DNA of 24,592 nucleotides from Gryganskiella cystojenkinii. Its lineage: Eukaryota > Mortierellomycota > Mortierellomycetes > Mortierellales > Mortierellaceae. The stretch lies in contig JAAAIG010000440.1 in NCBI GenBank assembly GCA_015852425.1, forward strand, positions 6,889 through 31,480, given 5' to 3'. The notes under the pieces were generated by a model. The model saw nothing but the letters and a program-made list of their open reading frames with translations, was not told where the DNA came from and did no database searches. This document shows positions 18,030-24,592 of this stretch, piece by piece. The first letter of the stretch is position 1. Each line of letters opens with the position of its first letter. The translations under genes and the position numbers were made by a program.

Positions 18030-20264
18030 CTAATAATAAATCTCGTAAACGCCCATGGCTTTCTTCCGCCGAGTCCAAAAATCATCCTTCTCAACCTGAC
18101 CGTATCTGGGCCAATGCTTCTTGACCCAGGCTTGCTCCTCGGCCTCATAAAACTTGACCGCCATCCGAGACAAATCCAGCCGTCGAAGGTTCTTCAGGTC
18201 CCGCAATCGATCCAGGCCACTACTCAGCGACATCTCCATGCAATCGTACTGAAATGCAATCTGAATGTTGTTCGTATCGGAAAATTCGCCTTCGATTCCC
18301 CGATCTGCCACATACAGACTAAAGCTGGACTCTACATCGACACCCAGGACGAGCTCTTGCAAGTTTTTGAGCTGAGCGAGTCGATCGTATAGCAAACCTT
18401 GGTTGATCCTGGGGTAGCCACGACGAAAAGCTGCCTTTTCTTCCTCTGAAAACGGTCGTTTGTTCGTTCGTTTCTCAAGCTCAGGTCGGGGGACACCCTT
18501 GATCATCACTTTGAGGGACTCGAGAGTATCACCACAGACCCATGGAGAGCGGATCATATCCTCCGCCGAAATATAATGGTCGTAAATACCGTAACCCCGG
18601 TCCTCGTTCAAGAGCAAAAGCCGTTTCAGCTGAGGCCCATGGCTTAACATGAATTGAATATCGTTGCTCAATAATCCTCCAGACCCTTCTACCCACAGGT
18701 TTTCGAGTGTCGGCGCTGATTCTAGGACCTTGGCGACTGAGCACCGCTCGTTCATGCGCTCCATCGCGGATCCCAACCCAAGCGTCTTCCAGCCAAGTCG
18801 ACTGGCCGAGAGTAACTCTGCGAGCTCCTCATCCTTGAGACCTGGACGGTGGCGCGGAGGAGGTACCAGGAACAATTCGGTAAGGTTGGGACATTCAGCC
18901 TTCAGGATCTCCGCTACTTTGGGGATTTTAAACCTTTCTAATCCTGCGATTCGGAGTGCCTCCAATGCAGGGCATCGACTGAGGAGCGAGCAGAGTGACC
19001 TGTTATTCAAGGCATGGGAAACCTGCAAAGTTGTCAAGGACGGCAGCGGTCCAAGCGTTGAAACCTCTGGTTTCAGACCATGATACAACGGGGGACGAGT
19101 AGGGGCCAATAAATCGCCGAAACTGAAGTCGTAACCGAGATCCACATTCATGAACGTCAGACTCTCGAGTGTCTCGGGTAAAGTGGCCAGGATGCGATAA
19201 AACCCAGTCCCACGGCCATGATTATCTCTGGATTCTCCGACCAGGTCTCCATTGAGTCGTAGAGACTTTAGGTTCTTGTTCCGTTGGAGGACAAGGAGGA
19301 GTCGTGCAAAGGAAGTTTCCGGGTCGTGACTGTCATTGAAGGGTGTTCTCGTCCTGGAAAGGGGTAGAACCGAGGAGCCAGCTGATACAGCGTTAGCGTA
19401 ACCGAATTGAGTCGAGGGTTGTTTTTGGCCAAACGCAAGAGTAGAGGTTGTATGAGCAGTGGACGTCGCTCCGAATCCACCTAAACCTGGACTACCAAAG
19501 GAGAAGGCGGACGTCGAAACCGGATTTATAGTCGACACTGAGGACATTTCAGTAATTCCTGCGGCAATTGGTACGCCAAACAGCGAGTGCGGCGGTGAGG
19601 AGACAGGTGACGATGATGGCAATGGTAAAGTGGCAGTGTCAACGACAAGGCTCTCAACAATTGGCGGCAACGGCGTTGTTGTCACAGAAGGCGCTGTCAT
19701 TGTTGGCCCAAACAAAGAGGTCGAAGGTGCCGGGGTAGTTGAGCCTAATAGAGAGCTCGAAGGCGCTGGCGCGGGTGACCCAAACAAAGAAGTTGAAGGT
19801 GCTGGGGTAGTTAACCCAAACAAAGAGGTTGAAGATGCCGGGGTAGATGATCCAAAGAAAGTGGTCGAACGTGCCGAGGCGGCTGATCCAATGAAAGAGG
19901 TCAAAGGAAGGGTCTTTCCGAAATCCGGCGGGGGCTTGATCTCGACAGAAATTTCAGTCAAGTTGGTGCAGGTTCGACCGAGTGTGGCGAAGGACTCAAT
20001 CACGGAGTAGTGGGCAGTGTCGAGAGTCCGAATATAGTGTCCGTTCCTGATAAGAGCGCCTTCCATGACTGAGCTTAGGAACCGGTCCAGGGTGTAGTCA
20101 GAGTCGATCTTGAGGTCTTGCCAGAGTACAGGAGAAAAGATCTTGAGCCAGGATGTGCAGACGCGAGAAGCGATGGCGAGATCGCGTTTGGTGAGGTTTG
20201 GTAAGATCATGTCGATGATTTCTTGCGGGAGAAGTGTCCCGATGTCCGCGTTGTTCGTAGGCAT
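18030..20264 (-). CDS. F-box/LRR protein with nucleoporin-like FG-repeat insert
   Basis: Single-exon gene, 744 residues from the ATG at 20264; this start is supported by alignment with the paralogue at 22284. Residues 12-56 form the F-box (LPQEIIDMILPNLTKRDLA, RVCTSWLKIF, LWQDLKI). Residues about 120-300 are a Ser/Thr/Pro-rich insert with nine FG dipeptides (137, 149, 161, 185, 229, 256, 264, 278, 287), several as SLFG, like FG nucleoporins. LRRs resume at LLVLQRNKNLKSLRLNGDL and run to the end, with SPWVCGDTLESLKVMIKGV and WVKKHWPRYGQVEKDDFW near the C-terminus. The F-box predicts an SCF substrate receptor. The FG domain could allow contact with nuclear pores or FG-type condensates, which is inference. 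The gene shares a 279-bp divergent promoter with the sirtuin gene. Confidence 0.85.
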   Translation of the reverse strand: MPTNNADIGTLLPQEIIDMILPNLTKRDLAIASRVCTSWLKIFSPVLWQDLKIDSDYTLDRFLSSVMEGALIRNGHYIRTLDTAHYSVIESFATLGRTCTNLTEISVEIKPPPDFGKTLPLTSFIGSAASARSTTFFGSSTPASSTSLFGLTTPAPSTSLFGSPAPAPSSSLLGSTTPAPSTSLFGPTMTAPSVTTTPLPPIVESLVVDTATLPLPSSSPVSSPPHSLFGVPIAAGITEMSSVSTINPVSTSAFSFGSPGLGGFGATSTAHTTSTLAFGQKQPSTQFGYANAVSAGSSVLPLSRTRTPFNDSHDPETSFARLLLVLQRNKNLKSLRLNGDLVGESRDNHGRGTGFYRILATLPETLESLTFMNVDLGYDFSFGDLLAPTRPPLYHGLKPEVSTLGPLPSLTTLQVSHALNNRSLCSLLSRCPALEALRIAGLERFKIPKVAEILKAECPNLTELFLVPPPRHRPGLKDEELAELLSASRLGWKTLGLGSAMERMNERCSVAKVLESAPTLENLWVEGSGGLLSNDIQFMLSHGPQLKRLLLLNEDRGYGIYDHYISAEDMIRSPWVCGDTLESLKVMIKGVPRPELEKRTNKRPFSEEEKAAFRRGYPRINQGLLYDRLAQLKNLQELVLGVDVESSFSLYVADRGIEGEFSDTNNIQIAFQYDCMEMSLSSGLDRLRDLKNLRRLDLSRMAVKFYEAEEQAWVKKHWPRYGQVEKDDFWTRRKKAMGVYEIYY
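19689..19874 (-). repeat. 36-bp intragenic tandem repeat encoding a TPAPSTSLFG-type 12-mer
   Basis: Within the F-box gene about five imperfect 36-bp units encode 12-residue repeats, with FFG, LFG, LFG, LLG and LFG at residues 137, 149, 161, 173 and 185. One unit has lost the Phe. This is a coding minisatellite; copy number may vary among strains. Confidence 0.75.
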
Positions 20265-20543
20265 GATAAGATTGGGATGACAGGGAAGGGACGAAATTTG
20301 ATGATCAGAGAATGAAAGAGGGTAGTGAGTCGCGATTATGCTCGCCTTGAGAGACGACATAGAGTTAAAAAGGTACGCGCCACCTAAAATTCAATTTTCC
20401 GAAACAACTTCGCCCGCCATTTGTTCACTTCATTCACATTTGATCGCGCAGTCTCCATTTTTCCATTCATAACTTTATGAATCTGCATCTCCCCCCATTC
20501 CCCCGGCCTTTTTGACAATTCAAAATCAACAGAAATAAAAGCG
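20265..20543. promoter_or_regulatory. Divergent promoter between F-box and sirtuin genes
   Basis: Only 279 bp separate the start codons of the left-pointing F-box gene and the right-pointing sirtuin gene, so both promoters must fit here. Pyrimidine-rich DNA lies on the sirtuin side (about 20440-20520). No clear TATA element is seen. The F-box frame is open up to an ATG at 20360, which I treat as leader. Confidence 0.5.
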
Positions 20544-21698
20544 ATGCGCCTCCGCATCTCTCTCCGCTCTGTGGCAAAGTCACTCTCGACCACGACCCTG
20601 CACGCCAGACCGTCTCAAAGCACTGATCCAGTTCGAGACCTCGTCGACTTTTTCCGACAAGGGCGGCCCAATATCACTTTACTCACAGGAGCCGGCGTCA
20701 GTACAGATTCCAACGTCCCCGATTACCGTGGTCCCACGGGCACCTACACTCTCAACCCTGGCTACCAACCCATCTTTTATCAAAATTTCGTCAACTCGGA
20801 TGAATCCCGTCGACGGTACTGGGCCAGAAGTTTCCTCGGTGTTCTCAACATGATGCAGACCTCGCCAAACCCAACCCATTATGCCTGCTCTGCTCTCCAA
20901 TCCCCCGCGGTACCCCCGACATGTGCACCTGTACCCGGACCATCAATATCTGGTTCAGTATCTGTTCTTGTACCTGGATCGGTGAATTCCTTAAGTGCGG
21001 ACCAAAAACCTTACGTAGGGACCCTGATCACTCAAAATGTCGACGGACTGCACCAAAAAGCCGGCGCCAAGGATGTGATTGAGCTCCATGGAACACTCCA
21101 CCGGGTCAAATGCTTAAACTGTGGTCATGAGGAAGACCGATCCGATTTCCAAGAGACACTAGCAGCCCTGAACCCGGAATGGGATCTGATGGTCAAGTCT
21201 CAATCCTCATCTACTCTCTACTCTCGCATGAACGCCGATGGTGATGTGGAGCTCAAGACAGTCGAGCAACAGGCCAAAGAAAAGGAACAAACTAAGGCTT
21301 CATTTGCAACTCTGGATTACCGATCCTTTCAATACCCTTCCTGTCCCTGCTGCGGGACAGGCATCTATAAACCCAGTGTAGTCTTTTTCGGCGAGAACAT
21401 CCCAACCATGACCAAGGAACGGGCCTCTGAGGCTGTGCTCGGATCGAATGGTCTTTTAGTCATCGGCACCTCACTCGCGACCTATTCTGCTTTTAGACTC
21501 GTGAAGCTGGCCAAGGAGGCTGGAGTCCCAGTCGCGATGGTGAACCTCGGTCGGTCCCGAGGCGATGATCTGGCAGATATTGTCTGCGATGGTGGAAGTT
21601 CTGAGATCATGGTCGGGGTCGCGACCGCCCTCGGATTGGGGCCTATCGCCGGTAAGGTGAAAAAATACCAGCCCAAGATGAATGTCATTGGATCATAG
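20544..21698 (+). CDS. SIRT4-type (class II) NAD-dependent sirtuin, probably mitochondrial
   Basis: Single-exon gene, 384 residues. Sirtuins use NAD+ to remove acyl groups from lysine; SIRT4-type enzymes also show lipoamidase and ADP-ribosyltransferase activity in mitochondria. Landmarks: GAGVSTDSNVPDYRG (49-63) for NAD binding, TQNVDGLH (163-170), ELHG with catalytic His182, zinc cysteines in CLNC (190, 193) and CPCC (267, 270), VVFFGENIP (279-287) and GTSLATYSAFRL (308-319). LNPEW, DGDV, RSFQ and the spacing of these blocks agree with SIRT4. The N-terminus is rich in Arg/Ser/Leu without acids (MRLRISLRSVAKSL), fitting a mitochondrial presequence. Two oddities: a Pro/Ser/Val-rich insert at about 120-153 and a long spacer between the zinc pairs. 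The catalytic set is complete. Confidence 0.92.
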   Translation: MRLRISLRSVAKSLSTTTLHARPSQSTDPVRDLVDFFRQGRPNITLLTGAGVSTDSNVPDYRGPTGTYTLNPGYQPIFYQNFVNSDESRRRYWARSFLGVLNMMQTSPNPTHYACSALQSPAVPPTCAPVPGPSISGSVSVLVPGSVNSLSADQKPYVGTLITQNVDGLHQKAGAKDVIELHGTLHRVKCLNCGHEEDRSDFQETLAALNPEWDLMVKSQSSSTLYSRMNADGDVELKTVEQQAKEKEQTKASFATLDYRSFQYPSCPCCGTGIYKPSVVFFGENIPTMTKERASEAVLGSNGLLVIGTSLATYSAFRLVKLAKEAGVPVAMVNLGRSRGDDLADIVCDGGSSEIMVGVATALGLGPIAGKVKKYQPKMNVIGS

Positions 21699-22283
21699 AA
21701 AAAAAAAACACACAGAAAAACAAACAATAGAATAAAAATGGTATAGAGTATGTCGCATTTTGCTTGCCATTTCGTTTGTGGTATCATGCATTTTTAAACT
21801 GAGATCACAGCGGACGAAACTGACATTGCAGTCAGAGAGCGCTGGGCTGCTGGTTTCTTCTTTTGTTCTTGTTCGTAGTGATATGAAGTTTTTTTGAGGA
21901 AGCACCGATGTGGTACCACTGTGAGAGGTCAAGGACAGAAACGTTGCTTGTGGTCTTTGTGAGAGAGAAAATTATATATAGCAGAAGAGAACGAGTGCAA
22001 TTGATCTATGGGATGCGCCGGTGGTCTGATGGAATTAGAGTCAAAGCCTTGTCTGTGAATAAAATAGGGAGCTGAGGTAATGAGGGGACACAAACAACAA
22101 AAAAGCGCTTGACTTCTGCACGCCACAATGCCGTGTCAAGTGTACAACTTGAAATCGGACCCTTAAAAACATCCCTTGTTCCATCCTTGGGCGCAGTCGA
22201 TTACATGTCTCTTCATTTGGCCATCCTCTTTTTTCTATTCTCATTACCCTCATACCATCCCTCTCCTCACTCTGCAACTCATC
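21699..22283 (+). other. Intergenic region between sirtuin and last F-box gene
   Basis: About 585 bases. The sirtuin polyadenylation signal is near the left end. A TATATATA stretch lies at 21973-21980. A 12-codon upstream frame starts at ATG 22128. A pyrimidine-rich stretch (about 22220-22283) directly precedes the F-box start. An ATG at 22205 opens a frame overlapping the F-box start out of phase, but it may lie upstream of the transcription start. Confidence 0.45.
21731..21736 (+). terminator. Polyadenylation signal AATAAA of the sirtuin gene
   Basis: AATAAA starts 33 bases after the sirtuin stop codon, following an A-rich stretch, and is the first such signal downstream. Confidence 0.45.
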
Positions 22284-24401
22284 ATGCACACGGCCAATTC
22301 CGACATTTCAAGTCTACCGCAAGAGATCCTCGACATGATCATTCCCCTCCTCACAAAGCAAGACCTCGCTCGTGCTGCATGTGTCACCTCCTCTTGGCTG
22401 AACATGTTTTCCCCTCATCTGTGGCATACAGTCAAGATCCGTAGCATTTCCACTCTGAACCGGTTTCTCGATGCGGTCACAGAAGGTGCTTTGTTTCGGA
22501 ACGGTCATCATATTCGAATCCTCGACACGGAATACTACTCTGTGATCGAGTACATCTCCCGGCTTGGACGAACATGCACCGGCCTTTTAGAGCTCTCAAT
22601 CGAGTCTAACCTTGGACCCAACAGATCAAAATCGTCAGCTGCCAAAGTATTCAAGTCCGAGACCTCGGCGAGTCCATTCGGAACTGGTGGTGGATTCTTC
22701 GAAGACGCCAGTCCCTTACCAAGGGCGAATAATGCATTCGATGCTGCATCGACCCGTTTCGTACCTCCCATTGGATCCAACCCTCCAGGTTCACCCTCAA
22801 CAATCGCGTCACAATCCGGACGAAGTCTTGGATCAGTACCCGTGGATACTGTTTTCTCGTCGTTTTTTGGGACTCCACGCACTGCCAATGCAATCAACAA
22901 CAATACCTCAGGATCAGGATCAAGTACTTTGTCTAATGGAGATGAGCCATCAACGACAGGTCTCATTTCTTCTTTTGGAACATTTGCATTATCACCAGAA
23001 GCTCAGAGTTCAACTCCTTCATCTACATCATCTGAAGTGGGTCTTAATTCTCACGACTCGAACACTGCAAGACCTGGATCGTCCACGTTCACGGCAACGC
23101 TATCGCAGCCGTCACTTTTTAGTTCTGACAAGAATGACGGACAACCAGCCAAGACCTCTGTTGTTCTTCTCGGCCGCGATCGAACCTCTTTAACCTTGGT
23201 TCTCCAGCGCAACCAAAAGCTCCGCCTGTTGAAACTGAAGGGAAGTTTAGTGGCCCGAGTTTACTCCAATGGAAGCGAAAGCGACAAGACCTCGCTGGAT
23301 CGAGTCCTAGAGTCCCTACCCGAGACGATCGAGACTCTGGTCCTGGAACGCGCCTGCAACGCACTGGCGGATCCTTGCACTGACCTTGATATTGTGTGGG
23401 ACTGGCCCTCGGTCCCTCGGCCCCCAATATTGATCCGACCTTTGTCCTGTCTGAAAACACTACAGGTGACCGGTACCATGGACCACTATTCTCTACGAGA
23501 CCTGCTGACTCAATGCCCATCCCTTGAAAATCTTCATTTCGGAGTGATGAACAACTATTGGATCACTCTAATCGTGGAAACACTCAAGGAGCATTGCCCC
23601 AGACTGAGCACGCTGTCGATAGAGCGTGCCACTCAATTGACGGACAAGAACTTGGCCGAGCTGTTGACTGCGAGTACCTGTGGATGGAGGACCCTACGGC
23701 TGAAAGCGATCTCTTCGTTTGAGAATCTCACCATCGAAAGGATCCTCGGGTCTGCATCCACACTGGAAAATCTACGAATAGAGGCCACTGTCAGGTTTCC
23801 CAGTAAGGACATTCAAAAGCTCTTGTGCACGGCCCCGCGGCTGAGGCGTCTCTACTTTCTAAACGAGACTCCGGGTATTCTGGGTAATACTTTCGTCCTG
23901 AGTGCGCTCGACATGAAGGATTCCGAATGGGCATGTTGTGAGACTCTCGAGTCTCTGAGATTGATGATCAGGAACGTCCCCCGCCCAGATATAAATGTCC
24001 GCACCGACAAACAGCGGGAGTGGTTGCGGAGAAACTTTCCAACGATCAGTGAACGGACCGTCTACGATCAACTAAGCAAGCTCAAGAACCTCAGGGAACT
24101 TGTTTTGGAGAGTGCAGCGGATAAACGTCTATACGGTGCCGCATTTTATCAACTGGAACAAGGCCAGGAGGACACTTATTTCAATTCGAACCATGCGAGA
24201 GGGTTTCAATACGACTGTCTGGGAATGTCACTCAAGACCGGGTTGGATGAGTTGCGAGATCTGAAGGAGTTGCGACGGGTTGGGCTGGAGAGGATGGCGG
24301 TCCGTTTTGATTATGCAGAGGAGCGAGCCTGGGTCAAGAATAACTGGCCAAAGTTTGGTCAACTCGAGAAAGATGATTTTTGGGAGGAACAAATTTATTA
24401 G
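22284..24401 (+). CDS. F-box/LRR protein, paralogue of the 18030-20264 gene
   Basis: Single-exon gene, 705 residues from ATG 22284; no earlier in-frame ATG exists, and the paralogue begins in the same way. The F-box (LPQEILDMIIPLLTKQDLA, SSWLNMF, LWHTVKI) and the next 60 residues match the paralogue at more than half of positions (EGAL.RNGH.IR.LDT..YSVIE, LGRTCT). A Ser/Thr/Asn/Gly-rich insert at about 111-295 follows, with only three FG dipeptides (132, 195, 231) and no tandem repeat. LRRs then resume at LTLVLQRNQKLRLLKLKG and end with WVKNNWPKFGQLEKDDFW. It is a probable SCF substrate receptor. The two genes lie in opposite orientation on either side of the sirtuin gene, suggesting a local inverted duplication followed by divergence of the insert. 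Confidence 0.85.
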   Translation: MHTANSDISSLPQEILDMIIPLLTKQDLARAACVTSSWLNMFSPHLWHTVKIRSISTLNRFLDAVTEGALFRNGHHIRILDTEYYSVIEYISRLGRTCTGLLELSIESNLGPNRSKSSAAKVFKSETSASPFGTGGGFFEDASPLPRANNAFDAASTRFVPPIGSNPPGSPSTIASQSGRSLGSVPVDTVFSSFFGTPRTANAINNNTSGSGSSTLSNGDEPSTTGLISSFGTFALSPEAQSSTPSSTSSEVGLNSHDSNTARPGSSTFTATLSQPSLFSSDKNDGQPAKTSVVLLGRDRTSLTLVLQRNQKLRLLKLKGSLVARVYSNGSESDKTSLDRVLESLPETIETLVLERACNALADPCTDLDIVWDWPSVPRPPILIRPLSCLKTLQVTGTMDHYSLRDLLTQCPSLENLHFGVMNNYWITLIVETLKEHCPRLSTLSIERATQLTDKNLAELLTASTCGWRTLRLKAISSFENLTIERILGSASTLENLRIEATVRFPSKDIQKLLCTAPRLRRLYFLNETPGILGNTFVLSALDMKDSEWACCETLESLRLMIRNVPRPDINVRTDKQREWLRRNFPTISERTVYDQLSKLKNLRELVLESAADKRLYGAAFYQLEQGQEDTYFNSNHARGFQYDCLGMSLKTGLDELRDLKELRRVGLERMAVRFDYAEERAWVKNNWPKFGQLEKDDFWEEQIY

Positions 24402-24438
24402 AATTCGTTGGACGTACTGTAACGGTATCTCTAATTAA

Positions 24439-24444
24439 AATAAA
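24439..24444 (+). terminator. Polyadenylation signal AATAAA of the last F-box gene
   Basis: AATAAA lies 37 bases after the F-box stop codon in A/T-rich DNA. From here to 24592 no further gene is seen. Confidence 0.5.
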
Positions 24445-24592
24445 TATAAGCAGTCACGCAAAACATAGCGAATCCCAATTTTTGCAGAGCTCATGTAGCT
24501 ATGAAAAAGTCACCAACGATAAAAAAAAAATGCGCACAAATTAAACAAACAATAATATTGTGTTAGTTCAGTGACTTTTGACCAGGTAGGCT

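Noticed and set aside
19689..19874. CRISPR-like regular repeats
   Set aside because: Units are contiguous, degenerate and in frame with the F-box protein; there are no spacers.
19459..20010. 183-residue open frame on the plus strand
   Set aside because: It is antisense to the FG-repeat part of the F-box gene. Its repetitive Val/Glu/Pro/Asn pattern is the complement of the 36-bp coding repeat.
20265..20360. 32-residue N-terminal extension of the FG-repeat F-box protein
   Set aside because: The paralogue begins at the equivalent of ATG 20264, and the extra residues come from promoter DNA shared with the sirtuin.

Overview
The window looks like nuclear DNA of an early-diverging filamentous fungus, most likely a Mortierella-type species (Mortierellomycotina). 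This is an inference from gene style. Several F-box/leucine-rich-repeat genes crowd together. Introns are short (about 90-135 nt) with GT-AG ends, leaders are pyrimidine-rich, and the conserved genes are eukaryotic: ATG15-like lipase, TYW1, a GCN4-type bZIP, a SIRT4-type sirtuin and tRNA-Trp(CCA). No prokaryotic operon, CRISPR array, insertion sequence or complete transposon is visible.

Layout. 1-3373 (+): an F-box protein, then a three-exon ATG15-like lipase. 3623-6473 (-): four-exon TYW1, which makes the wybutosine precursor on tRNA-Phe. 7193-8719 (-): F-box/LRR gene. 8841-8913 (-): tRNA-Trp. 9042-9887 (-): an unrecognised protein built from two tandem copies of one domain, with an intron in its 5' leader. 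9888-11886: a long regulatory interval ending in the leader of the bZIP gene. 11887-12879 (+): GCN4/CPC1-type bZIP, preceded by two uORFs and a GCN4-type TGAGTCA site. 13202-15385 (+): F-box/LRR gene. 16027-16890 (+): intronless MpaB/DUF2236-family oxygenase that looks actinobacterial. 16891-18029: gene-poor DNA with a 20-bp palindrome and decayed coding fragments. 18030-20264 (-) and 22284-24401 (+): two paralogous F-box/LRR genes on either side of a SIRT4-like sirtuin (20544-21698, +).

Three points stand out. First, both paralogous F-box proteins carry a long low-complexity insert between F-box and LRRs. In one copy the insert is a nucleoporin-like FG-repeat domain with nine FG dipeptides, partly built on a 12-residue (36-bp) tandem repeat; I know of no described F-box family of this kind. 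Second, the bZIP leader reproduces the short-uORF then long-uORF arrangement of GCN4/cpc-1/ATF4 genes, with a possible autoregulatory site upstream. Third, the oxygenase is probably a horizontal acquisition from bacteria.

Five F-box genes in 24.6 kb suggest an expanded, fast-diverging set of SCF ubiquitin-ligase substrate receptors. Four of them share a C-terminal Trp-containing motif. The remaining genes are unrelated housekeeping or regulatory genes and form no obvious pathway together. All calls come from reading the sequence; no database search was run.
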